Shown in pieces: positions 1 to 8,328 of a DNA stretch of 64,000 bases (the first letter of the stretch is position 1; each line of letters opens with the position of its first letter). Position numbers and translations under genes: made by a program. Under the pieces are notes generated by a model, which had not been told where the DNA came from, ran no database searches, and worked only from the letters and a program-made list of their open reading frames with translations. Where the stretch lies: contig NZ_JAYGII010000002.1 in the NCBI RefSeq assembly GCF_034931365.1, forward strand, positions 1 to 64,000, written 5' to 3'. Origin of the DNA: Natronospira elongata. GTDB lineage: Bacteria > Pseudomonadota > Gammaproteobacteria > Natronospirales > Natronospiraceae.

Positions 1-500
1 TAGCTGCGCTCTGTGTCCAGGCTTGGGCGGCCAAGATTGGCGCTCCGCATCCGCTGGGCAATGTCGAAGACGTCGGAGAGGAAGAAATCGGTGGCATCGA
101 CCATCAAGGTCCCGTTGCGCGCTTCCTGGATTTCGAAGGCGGCCAGGACCGAGCGGGGGAAGGACTGCTCAACAGAGCGCTGCAACTGTTCATTGTCGCC
201 CAGCGCCCGGTGATCGGTGTTGTCATCCACCAGCAGCACGCGGTTTCCGCGCCGCTTGAAGCGCACCAACGTCTCGTGGCCCATCTGGCCCCGATCCAAC
301 AGTGGGCCGGAGGTGCCCAGGCCCGCTGCCAGGTTGTTGGTGTAGATCAGCGGCTCATCCAGGTCTCGCACTTCCAGCAGCACCCGGCCGGTGTCTGCTT
401 CGTAATGCACCGGCAGCATGGTTTCCTCCGCCATGACGGGCCCTGACAAGATCATCACGGCCAGGCAGGTCACGGATATCAAGTAACGCGAGGCTTTCAT
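1..500 (-). CDS. DUF5117-type zinc metalloprotease, N-terminal part only
   Basis: This gene runs off the left edge, so only its first 166 codons are visible. The ATG at 498-500 opens a protein with a typical signal peptide ending near PVMAEE, followed by the N-terminal region found in DUF5117/DUF4953 zinc peptidases (YEADTGRVLLEVRDLDEPL, then RRGNRVLLVDDNT and ALGDNEQLQRSVEQSFPRS). The same order of segments occurs in the complete lipoprotein relative at 10732-13212, which supports the call. The catalytic HExxH lies beyond the edge. The product is expected to be exported to the periplasm or beyond and to degrade protein. Activity cannot be judged because the catalytic part is missing from view. 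Confidence 0.72.
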   Translation of the reverse strand, partial: MKASRYLISVTCLAVMILSGPVMAEETMLPVHYEADTGRVLLEVRDLDEPLIYTNNLAAGLGTSGPLLDRGQMGHETLVRFKRRGNRVLLVDDNTDHRALGDNEQLQRSVEQSFPRSVLAAFEIQEARNGTLMVDATDFFLSDVFDIAQRMRSANLGRPSLDTERS

Positions 501-560
501 GGGGGATCTCCAACTGTCTGCCAAAAGCCCTGAGCATAGCGCATCTGGTAAGTTATCCGC

Positions 561-1505
561 ATGCCTAATCATTCAGAGTCTCCATTGAATCCGTCGTCGC
601 CAGGAAGAGTGGCTGGTTTGAGTACCTTATTTGTTGCCCTCGCTGCCCTGTGTTGGGGCTTGTCTGGCGGCATAGGCGGGATTCTCACCGGCGATGGCTG
701 GGACCCGGTGGTGGTTTCCTTTTATCGGGGGGCGATCGGTTTTGTCTTCGTTCTGTCCTGGCTGGCCCTGCGGCCGCAAGGGAGTGGCCTGGGTAACAAG
801 AAACTCTGGCTGTGGTCCCTGCTGGCCGGCCTGGGGGTGGCGGGGAATTTCTCCTTTTATTTTATGAGCATCGCCGAGGGAAGCGTGGCGGTGGCGGCAA
901 CCCTGATGTATTGCGCGCCGGTCTTTGTCTATCTCGTTTCCTTCACCCTGAAGCTGGAGCAGCCCACGCTGTTCAAGTGGGTTGCCATCGTCATGGTGTT
1001 GTTCGGTGTGGTACTGCTTACCGGTATCTACGGCGTGGGTGCCGGGGAGGTGACGGCGATTGCCGCTGGCGCCGGTCTGCTTTCCGGCCTGTCCTACGCG
1101 GTTTTCATCTTTGGGTTCAAATGCGCCGCACCCCATGGCAGCCCTCAAGCGATTCTGGTGATTGCCTTTGCCGTCATGGCAATCATTCTCTTTCTCCTCG
1201 GTGATCCAGAGCAGACCGTCGATGTGCTCAGCACCTCGAGCTGGCCGCTATTTCTGATCCTGGGGGTTATTGGTGCGGGCCTGTCGTTCATTTTTTACAT
1301 TATCGGCCTGAATCACACTGCTCCCGCCGTCGCCTCCATTGTGGCCATGGTGGAGCCGGTCACCGCCTCGCTGTTTGGCGTGGTGATTCTGGATCAGAGC
1401 CTGGGTCTGGTTCAGGTCTTGGGTATGGTCCTGATCCTGGTCACGGTGACCGCTTTGAGCGTGTACTCCAATTCTCGAGGCAAGCCCCTTCCTCCAGCGC
1501 GCTAG
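561..1505 (+). CDS. DMT superfamily (EamA) transporter
   Basis: A 314-residue integral membrane protein with about ten hydrophobic segments arranged as two EamA repeats; the first begins at STLFVALAALCWGLSGG and the second after the central loop near residue 160. The tight C-terminal EamA signature is visible (HTAPAVASIVAMVEPVTASLFG). Proteins of this family export amino acids, metabolites or drugs across the inner membrane; the substrate cannot be read from sequence. No strong ribosome binding site precedes the ATG, so the start is the least certain part. The stop overlaps the stop of the convergent photolyase gene by four bases, leaving no room for a terminator between them. Confidence 0.85.
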   Translation: MPNHSESPLNPSSPGRVAGLSTLFVALAALCWGLSGGIGGILTGDGWDPVVVSFYRGAIGFVFVLSWLALRPQGSGLGNKKLWLWSLLAGLGVAGNFSFYFMSIAEGSVAVAATLMYCAPVFVYLVSFTLKLEQPTLFKWVAIVMVLFGVVLLTGIYGVGAGEVTAIAAGAGLLSGLSYAVFIFGFKCAAPHGSPQAILVIAFAVMAIILFLLGDPEQTVDVLSTSSWPLFLILGVIGAGLSFIFYIIGLNHTAPAVASIVAMVEPVTASLFGVVILDQSLGLVQVLGMVLILVTVTALSVYSNSRGKPLPPAR

Positions 1506-3028
1506 ACGGTTTCTCCCTGATGCAGTCGGTCCAGAAAACCGCTGGCCTCCTCGATGATGGTCTTGCGCTTCTCCGCATCCATCTTGTCCCAGTTGCGGTA
1601 CATGGTGGCCATGCGGGGGTTGGCTTCGAAGCGCTTCCGGTGTCGGTTGAGAAAATGCCAGTAAATCACGTTGAAGGGGCAGGCCTTGTCGCCGGTTTTG
1701 TGGGTGACTTGGTAAGGGCAGCTCTGGCAGTAGTTGGACATTCGGTTGATATAGGCCCCGGAGCTGACATAGGGCTTGGAGGCGAAAAGGCCGCCGTCGG
1801 CAAATTGGGACATACCGGCGGTATTCGGGGCTTCGACCCATTCATAGGCATCGGCATAGACGGCCAGATACCATTCCTGGACCTGTGCCGGGTCGATGCC
1901 GGCGAGGAGGGCGAAATTGCCGGTAATCATCAGCCGCTGGATGTGATGGGCATAGGCCAGTGATTCGGTTTGGCCGATGGCCTCGGCCATGCAATGCATA
2001 TGGGTCTTGGCACCCCAGTACATGGGGGGCAGGTCCTTATCGTGTTTCAGGGCATTGCGCTTGCTGTAATCCGGGCCTTCAAGGAAGTAAATGCCGCGGA
2101 CAAATTCCCTCCAGCCGATGATCTGACGGATGAAGCCTTCCACCGAATTGATGGGTGCCTGGCCCTGATGATAGGCGGCCTCGGCGGCCTGGCAGACTTC
2201 CAACGGGTCCAGCAGACCCGCATTGAGATAAGGGCTTAATACTGAGTGGTAGAGGTAGGGCTCGCCAGTGAGCATGGCATCCTGGTAGCGGCCGAAGTCC
2301 GGCAAGGCGTGCCGGATGAAGTGATCCAGGACCTTGAGTGCCCCTTTACGGTCGGTATGGAAATTGAAGGGGCGCAGGGTGCCGAAGTTGTCGGCGAATC
2401 GCTCCTCGACCAATGCCAGTACTGCATCCAGGGTGTTGTCCGAGCCGGGCGCGGGAGGCTGCCGGCGAAACAGATCTTCGCTGGCTGCTTTTCGATTGTC
2501 GTGATCGAAATTCCATTTGCCGCCGACGGGTTTATTGCCCTCCATGAGCAGGCCGGTGTGGCGTCGCATTGTGCGATAGAAATGCTCCATGCGCAGGGTC
2601 TTGCGACCGCGCGCCCAGTCAGCGAAGGCCTGGCGGCTGCAGAGGAAGCGATCGTCCTCAAGCAGTTTCAGATCCAGAGGGCTGGCCTCCAGGGCCTGGA
2701 GCAGGCGCCACTCTCCGGGCTCGGTGGCCAGGACCTGCCGGGTTTCGAATTCCCGGGCCCGGCGCCCGAGTTCATCGGGGATGGAGCCGGTATTGTCGGG
2801 GTCATCCAGGCGGGTGTAGGCCACGGTCCAACCCTGCTGCTCCAGATGGCTGGCGAATTTGCGCATTGCCGTCAGGGTGAAGGCGATCTTCTTGGGGTGG
2901 TGGGCGACATAGCCGGTTTCGCTATCCACCTCGGCCATGACAACCACATCATGACGTTGGTCGGCCGCCTTGAGTGCTGCCATTCTTTCACTCAGTTGGT
3001 CCCCCAGAATCAGAACCAGCCTCACCAC
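1502..3028 (-). CDS. FeS-type bacterial cryptochrome/(6-4) photolyase
   Basis: A 508-residue flavoprotein of the cryptochrome/photolyase-related FeS-BCP family, whose studied member is Agrobacterium PhrB, a (6-4) photoproduct photolyase. The N-terminus has the Rossmann start (VLILGDQLSERMAAL). Four cysteines at residues 346, 434, 437 and 450 (MHCM, NYCQSCPY, ACPFN) reproduce the spacing of the four [4Fe-4S] ligands of PhrB. It should use blue light and FAD to reverse UV damage, or act as a photoreceptor. Its start overlaps the end of the SDR gene by seven bases, so the two are probably translated together. The divergent BLUF gene completes a light-related group. Confidence 0.9.
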   Translation of the reverse strand: MVRLVLILGDQLSERMAALKAADQRHDVVVMAEVDSETGYVAHHPKKIAFTLTAMRKFASHLEQQGWTVAYTRLDDPDNTGSIPDELGRRAREFETRQVLATEPGEWRLLQALEASPLDLKLLEDDRFLCSRQAFADWARGRKTLRMEHFYRTMRRHTGLLMEGNKPVGGKWNFDHDNRKAASEDLFRRQPPAPGSDNTLDAVLALVEERFADNFGTLRPFNFHTDRKGALKVLDHFIRHALPDFGRYQDAMLTGEPYLYHSVLSPYLNAGLLDPLEVCQAAEAAYHQGQAPINSVEGFIRQIIGWREFVRGIYFLEGPDYSKRNALKHDKDLPPMYWGAKTHMHCMAEAIGQTESLAYAHHIQRLMITGNFALLAGIDPAQVQEWYLAVYADAYEWVEAPNTAGMSQFADGGLFASKPYVSSGAYINRMSNYCQSCPYQVTHKTGDKACPFNVIYWHFLNRHRKRFEANPRMATMYRNWDKMDAEKRKTIIEEASGFLDRLHQGETV

Positions 3029-3687
3029 GGAATTGTCTCCCCGGCCCAGTCAAAGAACCCCCCGGAGTCATTTCGACTCAGGCCGGTGATGACAGCCAGC
3101 AGGTTCTTGGCTGCTGTCTCCGGTGTGACCGAGGGGTGACGGCCGAGATAGGGCTTGGTCAGCCTGCTGGCAACCGTGCCGGGGTGCAGGGCTACGCAAA
3201 TGGCCTGCTTTCGGCTGCGGCCGAGTTCGATCGCGGCGCCGTGGATGATCATGTTCAGGGCAGCCTTGGCGGCACGATAGCTGTACCATCCCCCGGCGCG
3301 GTTATCGCCAATGGAACCCACCCGGGCGGAGAGGGCGGCCAGCACCGCCGGCTCGTCTTTGGCCAACAGGGGAAGCGCGTGTTTGATCGCCAGGGCCGGG
3401 CCCACGGCATTGACCAGAAACAGTGCCGTGAGCGCTTCCCGATTCAGTTGTCTGAGGGTCTTCTCGGGCCGGTGGTCGTCGACCTGCAGGGCGCCGGTGG
3501 TGATCAGGATGCGGTGGAAGGGCCCGCTGAGGTTCCTGAAGTGCGCCTGGATGGAATCCTCATCGGTAATGTCCAGCCCATGCTCGGACCGGGAGAGGCC
3601 AGTCACGGCATGGCCTTCGGCTGCCAGGGCCTTGGTCAGGGCACTGCCAATGCCGCCGGAGGCACCAATCACCAGGGCGTTCTTCAT
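3022..3687 (-). CDS. SDR family oxidoreductase (C-factor/CsgA-like)
   Basis: A short-chain dehydrogenase of 221 residues. It opens with the NAD(P)-binding motif ALVIGASGGIGSALTKAL and has the catalytic pair YSYRAAKAALN (Tyr-x3-Lys) near residue 150, followed by HPGTVAS. I chose the ATG at 3685-3687 because an AGGAG lies eight bases upstream and the glycine motif then begins at residue 4; a longer reading frame exists but adds an unlikely leader. It is the first gene of an operon with the photolyase, which it overlaps by seven bases. SDR genes near FeS-type photolyases are common in marine and halophilic Gammaproteobacteria, but the substrate is unknown to me. Confidence 0.85.
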   Translation of the reverse strand: MKNALVIGASGGIGSALTKALAAEGHAVTGLSRSEHGLDITDEDSIQAHFRNLSGPFHRILITTGALQVDDHRPEKTLRQLNREALTALFLVNAVGPALAIKHALPLLAKDEPAVLAALSARVGSIGDNRAGGWYSYRAAKAALNMIIHGAAIELGRSRKQAICVALHPGTVASRLTKPYLGRHPSVTPETAAKNLLAVITGLSRNDSGGFFDWAGETIPW

Positions 3688-3758
3688 AAGACCGACTCCT
3701 GTTGCCAGATGTTTTGGGTCCGCTTTCCCGACCGGCATCCGGCTGTGGAATATATGGT

Positions 3759-3789
3759 TTGTACAGGTATTGTATGCTAATGTTGTGCA
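3759..3789. promoter_or_regulatory. Candidate CarH/LitR-type operator in BLUF-photolyase divergent gap
   Basis: Three direct copies of a seven-base unit, TTGTACA (3759), TTGTATG (3770) and TTGTGCA (3783), stand 11 and 13 bases apart between the SDR/photolyase and BLUF starts. The first matches the nTnTACAn half-site reported for the B12-dependent MerR photoreceptors CarH/LitR, whose operators are direct repeats at about 11 bases; the other two match partly. The regulator itself is not in this window, so this is inference from motif and context. Confidence 0.35.
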
Positions 3790-3826
3790 AATTGTCCATC
3801 AGCGGTTCCCGAACTGGAGTTGCCCC

Positions 3827-4354
3827 ATGAGCGAGCAAGCGACTGTCAGGCTGGTCTATGCCAGCCGGGCCACATTTGAGCCCCAGAAGAATGCCAACGG
3901 CATTGAGCCCAACGTGGCCAGAATCCTGATGCAGTCCCGGCGCAATAATGCCCGCGACCGCATTGGCGGGGTTCTGCATTTTGGTGATGGCTATTTCTTC
4001 CAGTGCCTGGAGGGTGAGCGGGGCCTGGTGAATAAGGTCTATCAGCGGATCGGGGAGGACCCTCGCCACGAGGATGTGCGGCTATTGCAGATGGAGCAGG
4101 TGGATGAGCGGAAGTTCCTCGACTGGTCCATGAAGTACGTTGCGATTGAAAGCCAGGTCCAGCGCTTGCTGGATCAGTATGGGCTGTCGGCATTTCGGCC
4201 CTATGAGTTCAACAAGCAAATGATTCACGGGCTACTGCAGGCCTGTGTCGCCGCCGAAGACCCCAGCCGAGCAGAGATACCGGATTCGCCGGTGGCTAAC
4301 CGGCCCAGACAATCCGGTGGTGGTTTCTTTCGACGCCTGCTGGGTCGTGGCTGA
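3827..4354 (+). CDS. BLUF-domain blue-light sensor protein
   Basis: A 175-residue stand-alone BLUF protein. The flavin-pocket residues can be placed by comparison with AppA/PixD: Tyr11 (RLVYAS), Asn41 (RNNARDRIGGVL), Gln59 (YFFQCLEG), and the switch region Trp100/Met102 (LDWSMKY). The domain ends near residue 105; the rest (LDQYGLSAFRPYEF and a basic tail FFRRLLGRG) has no recognisable output domain, so it probably acts by binding a partner. The ATG at 3827 was chosen because a GGAG lies eight bases upstream and the BLUF fold starts at once; the open frame extends far upstream but that part is antisense to the SDR gene. It is divergent from the SDR/photolyase operon. Confidence 0.9.
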   Translation: MSEQATVRLVYASRATFEPQKNANGIEPNVARILMQSRRNNARDRIGGVLHFGDGYFFQCLEGERGLVNKVYQRIGEDPRHEDVRLLQMEQVDERKFLDWSMKYVAIESQVQRLLDQYGLSAFRPYEFNKQMIHGLLQACVAAEDPSRAEIPDSPVANRPRQSGGGFFRRLLGRG

Positions 4355-4395
4355 GCTGTCCGGGAGGAGGTGATCAGCCATGACCCAGACGACAG

Positions 4396-4929
4396 TCAGC
4401 AGCCGTGGTAGGCCTCGGCGTAGTCGCTGTCAAAACAGTCGATCAAGCGATCGAGCATGGGCAGGTTGGGTGGCCAGGGCATGTCCACCGGGTTGCCGAG
4501 GGTATCGACTGGAGCGAATTCTTCGGGCTCGGGAACGTCCGCCAGTCTCTCCCTTGCGGCCTTGAGGGCCTTTCGGTCGCCCTCCAGAAAGGCGATTGTG
4601 CCGTCCACATAAAAGTTCCAGCCGCCTCGATCCTCGTCGTTACGGTAGGTCTGCTCAATCAGCGGGATGGCTTTTTCGGTCTGGCCGGCCTGGGCCCGCA
4701 TCTGGCCTTCGTGGAACAGCAGGATAGGGGCGTCGTTATCATGGTGACGCCGGTAGTCCCGGATGAGATCAGCCGCTTCTTCCGTGCAACCGGCCCGATG
4801 CAGAGTGCGCCATCCACCCTCCATGTCCTGATCGAAGGCATTCTGGTCAAGGGCCATCATGGCATCATGATCGTAGTCACATGAGGGCGCGGAAAGCGCG
4901 CTCAGCAGCAGGAGGAGAGTGGACAGCAT
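4396..4929 (-). CDS. Exported protein of unknown function
   Basis: I do not recognise this 177-residue protein. It begins with a short hydrophobic leader (MLSTLLLLLSALSAPS) that looks like a signal peptide, then a helical middle region (EEAADLIRDYRRHHDND, FHEGQMRAQAGQTEKAIPLIEQTY) with the spacing of one or two TPR-like helix pairs. The cysteines at CDYDH, GCTEE, DCFDSD and the terminal HGC could pair in the periplasm. It lies 66 bases downstream of the TonB-like lipoprotein gene on the same strand and may share its transcript. The start codon lacks a clear Shine-Dalgarno sequence. Confidence 0.6.
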   Translation of the reverse strand: MLSTLLLLLSALSAPSCDYDHDAMMALDQNAFDQDMEGGWRTLHRAGCTEEAADLIRDYRRHHDNDAPILLFHEGQMRAQAGQTEKAIPLIEQTYRNDEDRGGWNFYVDGTIAFLEGDRKALKAARERLADVPEPEEFAPVDTLGNPVDMPWPPNLPMLDRLIDCFDSDYAEAYHGC

Positions 4930-4995
4930 GGTTTTGTACTCTGAGATGTCGGTGTCTTTGAGTATCTCTGCTTTTAGGTGCAGCCAGACATCGAC

Positions 4996-5730
4996 TTAAT
5001 CCGATTCGGATGTAAACTCGAACTCCGTTTCCACCAGCACAGGTTTAGCCTCAGTGTCGTCTTCCCAATGAAATTGCCACTGGCTTACGGAGTCCAGCAC
5101 GGCGGCATTGAAAACGCCACTGGGTTGCGCCTCAGCAACTTTCGCACGTGAGACTTCTCCGTTCTCTTCGACCCGCATCAGTACCTTGATTGACCCGGTG
5201 GGCAGGAGTTCACGTGCTTCTTTGCTCATTCGCACGGGAGCTGAATCAACTGCTGCAAACACAGGATCGCTCATTTCAAGCTGTTCCAGCGCTTTGTCAT
5301 CTTCCGATAGTGGGTCGGGGCGATTCTTACCATCACCGAAGTGGACAAAATCGATGGTTTGAGCCACTCGGACCGATTGCGCATTCGTAGCGTCATCCGG
5401 CTGGTAGCGCCATTGCTGGACGGCCCGGATCGCAGCACGATCGAAAATTCCCTCCGGCGTGGATTCCATGACCTCGATGTGGGTGACCTGACCATCGGCG
5501 TCGATCACCAGCCCCATTGTCACTGAGCCGGAGATACCCTTTGTGAGGGCGCTCCTAGGCCATTCGGGCGCAACCCTTGTTATTTCAGCGAAATAAGAGT
5601 TCGGATCTTCAACCTTTGGCAGCGCCTTTTTTTCCTCCGGAATAAAGGTTTCCGGCGAGCTGGCGCAGGCGCTCATGAGAGCGATAAGGCCAACGGCGAA
5701 TGCAGGACGGAATACAGATTGCTGGCTCAT
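4996..5730 (-). CDS. Lipoprotein with two TonB C-terminal-like domains
   Basis: A 244-residue protein with a lipobox (LIALMSAC, Cys at about residue 22), so it should be lipid-anchored. Two TonB_C-type units follow: the first at about 50-125 (YPRSALTKGISGSV-like start, VTMGLVIDADGQVTHIEV, FDRAAIRAVQQWRY) and a more diverged second at about 160-240 (GSIKVLMRVEENGEVSRAKV, FNAAVLDSVSQWQF). Classical TonB has a transmembrane anchor and Pro-rich spacer and only one such domain; both are absent here, so energy transduction through ExbBD is unlikely. The GGAGGGGGA six bases before the ATG is a strong ribosome binding site. The role is unknown. Confidence 0.72.
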   Translation of the reverse strand: MSQQSVFRPAFAVGLIALMSACASSPETFIPEEKKALPKVEDPNSYFAEITRVAPEWPRSALTKGISGSVTMGLVIDADGQVTHIEVMESTPEGIFDRAAIRAVQQWRYQPDDATNAQSVRVAQTIDFVHFGDGKNRPDPLSEDDKALEQLEMSDPVFAAVDSAPVRMSKEARELLPTGSIKVLMRVEENGEVSRAKVAEAQPSGVFNAAVLDSVSQWQFHWEDDTEAKPVLVETEFEFTSESD

Positions 5731-5920
5731 ACGGGGTCCCCCTCCCTAAGGATCTATTATTCAATCTGCCACCATGGGGCATCATGGCCCTGGCGGACTC
5801 TGACGAGAATCGAGATTGGAATTTACTGGGCCTTTTGGGATTTTGTCAACGGGAGGCCGAGAGCTCCGCGCCCAGAGTGCAGGTTTGGAAAAAGACCTGA
5901 TTGCTGCCTTAGGGAATGAA

Positions 5921-5948
5921 AAGGGCCGCGGCAGTCTCGCCGCGGCCC
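5921..5948 (-). terminator. Rho-independent terminator after the lipoprotein gene
   Basis: A perfect ten-base GC stem (GGGCCGCGGC with its complement) and a six-base loop is followed on the minus strand by CTTTTC. It lies 21 bases beyond the stop codon of the disrupted lipoprotein gene. Confidence 0.7.
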
Positions 5949-5969
5949 AGTCATCAGTACTGAGGTGAA

Positions 5970-8145
5970 TCAGAAACGACGGTATTGGATGACCCGGGGT
6001 GAAATGGAGATGGGGTCACCTTCTTCGTTCAAGTTGTCGATCCGTTCCAGCAGGGAGACCCAGTCACCGTCGTCATGCAGCAAGGTCCAGCTTCGGACCA
6101 TGGTCAGGTAGCAATCGACCTCCTGGGAATCGTCACAAATGGATTCCCGGCCCCACCAGACCGGACCGTCATCCCGCGGTTGCGCCCAGGCTTCCAATAC
6201 GAGACGCCCGTTATCGAAGCGGTAATCGACTTCGTAATCAATGCCCAGTACTTCGTCGGTTGCTTTCTCGATGTAACGGATGCTGCCCCAGCCATCTTCT
6301 CTGAGATCGACGGCGAAGGCATAGTCACCCGCCGTTTGGTAATCCCACTGGACAAACAATTCACTGGCAAAGGTCTCATCCAGCCCGCCATTGGCGCTTT
6401 GTGGAGCGTTCATGGAGCGAATGGAGCGGGCCTCACCATTGCTGTTTGTGGACAGGACCCTGGAGCGCCAGACGGGGAGGTGCTGTTCCGCCTTCAACGC
6501 AATTTCATGGACTGTGCCGCTGCCAAACTCGATCTGCAGCCAGCCGCTGTCGCTCAAGGACCAGTTAAAGGCCCCGGATTCGCTGGCTTCGCCGACCCCG
6601 CCGCTGGTGAAGGTCATCAGCTCGTCGCCATACCACGCCTCGCCACCGACAAGCGCGGGGAAATCGCCCGGAATGCCCCAGGTCTGATCAGCGATGTCGG
6701 CTTCCTCGAAGGCCATGAGCTGGTCCAGGTGGTGGCCGTAAAGGTCTGTCCGGAAATCCACCTCAATGCTTTCCCGGTCGGGATCGTCCGGGAATTCCCG
6801 GGTGCCGGCCTGGCTGACGGAGACGATGTCCATGCCGTCTTCTTCGGCCACCAGTGAGGCCTCGAATTCACTGAGACTCGTGACGCAGGCGGTTTGATAG
6901 GAATTGCCTTCATCGTCTTCGACCCAGCAAAAGGCTGCCGTGGTGAGTTCTCCGTCAAGATTCACTTCCAGCATGCCGTCGACGACTTCCCACTGGAAAG
7001 TGACCGAATCCACGTGATTGGAGTAGAGGCCAGTCCCATCCTCTTTCGAAGCGGAACTGAGTGCCGGTGATGATATTGGGCTCCGGGCCGGTGATACCGA
7101 ACCAGTCATTGGGTATCTCATCTTCGTCGATTCCCTGTACCAGGTCCTCGTCGGAGAGGATCTCACCAATGGCATTGTCGATACTGTCCGGATCGTTCTC
7201 CAGAACCTGCTCCTCATAGCTCTTTCGGCTTTCCTCTTCCTCAATCAGGCTGCTGGTGTCATCACTGCCCACCAGGGCCAATCCCGCCTGCGCCAGGGAA
7301 GCACCTGCTGCCGGGACAATGGTTCGATCCGGGTCTTCCACGGCAAGCAGGATCAACGCCGACGAGCGCAGTAGCAGGTTGGCCGACAGGCGGTCCCGCA
7401 GCGCTGTCCGTTCAGCCTCGGTTTCCGGTGCCTGACCATCGTTCTGCCAGCGCATCAGGGCGGCGTTGGCGGTACTCACATTGGTGATATTGACCCCCAC
7501 GTTCTGTTCCCGGGTCAGAAGCCCGTCGTTGGTGGCAAGGGCCTGCAGTCGATTCATGTCACCAAGGTAGGACTGGAAGAGGATGAAACCATCCGTTGGG
7601 TCAGTGGCTTTAAGGCTCACCATTTCATCCGGTTCACGAATGCTGAGGCGCAGGCTGTACATGCCCTGTTCGTCGCTTCTGGCCTCATAGAGTGTTTCGC
7701 CCACCTGCGCCTCGATATCGGCATCGGCAATGATCGGGCCGGCGACCCGGCCAATCATCTGGATGGCCCCATGACAGGAAACGGCGATGTCGCTGACGTC
7801 GGCACCGGCGATCGTTCCTTCGGTGTTTTCCAGGTCACAGTTCTGGGCCGGCGCTTCCGGCAGGACCTGCGTGGCAACACTGTAACTCTCACCGTCCTCA
7901 AGCTGCGTGGCGAACTCAAATGGGCCATCCGAATCGATGGTCAATGACTCCGCATCATTGAGTCTCAGGATGAGCTGGTCTCCGCTCAGTCCGATGACTT
8001 CCCCGGCGACGGCAAAGACGGCTTCGCCATCCGGATCACCAGAGTCGCCACCATCGTCGCTGCTCGAACTGGAACTATTGCAGGCAGCGAGGGGAAGGAC
8101 CAGGACAAGGGAATACAGACCTATGCGTGGATTGAATGGGGACAT
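5970..8145 (-). pseudogene. Large lipoprotein of unknown function, broken by a frameshift
   Basis: Two overlapping frames together encode one protein. The N-terminal frame starts at the ATG at 8143-8145 (AAGGAGG six bases upstream) with a lipobox (LPLAAC) and an acidic Ser/Asp linker, then a domain of a type often seen repeated in exported proteins (VAGEVIGLSGDQLILRL ... YSVATQV ... NCDLENTEGTI ... VSC). It reads sensibly to ITGTQFRFE and then turns into basic nonsense; the other frame becomes sensible at EDGTGLYSNHVDSV and continues to 5970. The switch falls at the AAA run complementary to 7044-7046; removing one A joins them as FEEDGTG, giving about 724 residues. It may be a true mutation or a sequencing error. 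The rest (VTFQWEVVDGML, beta-rich) is unfamiliar to me. Confidence 0.75.
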
Positions 8146-8328
8146 TGTCAACCTCCTTGGAGTGTTTTCAGACTGCCCGACTTCCTATTCCGTGACGGAA
8201 AATGAGAGGGACGTATGGATAAGCTAGGCTGGCGGGCGCCCCGGCGCATCACCCATATAGGTGAACTCTGGCGAGAAATTTTCGAGGTTGGCGGCTGGGT
8301 GGGGCAGGCCGCTGAGAGGGATGCGGTG

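Noticed and set aside
3311..3826. 347-codon version of the BLUF gene
   Set aside because: The first 172 codons are antisense to the SDR gene; the BLUF fold and ribosome binding site place the start at 3827.
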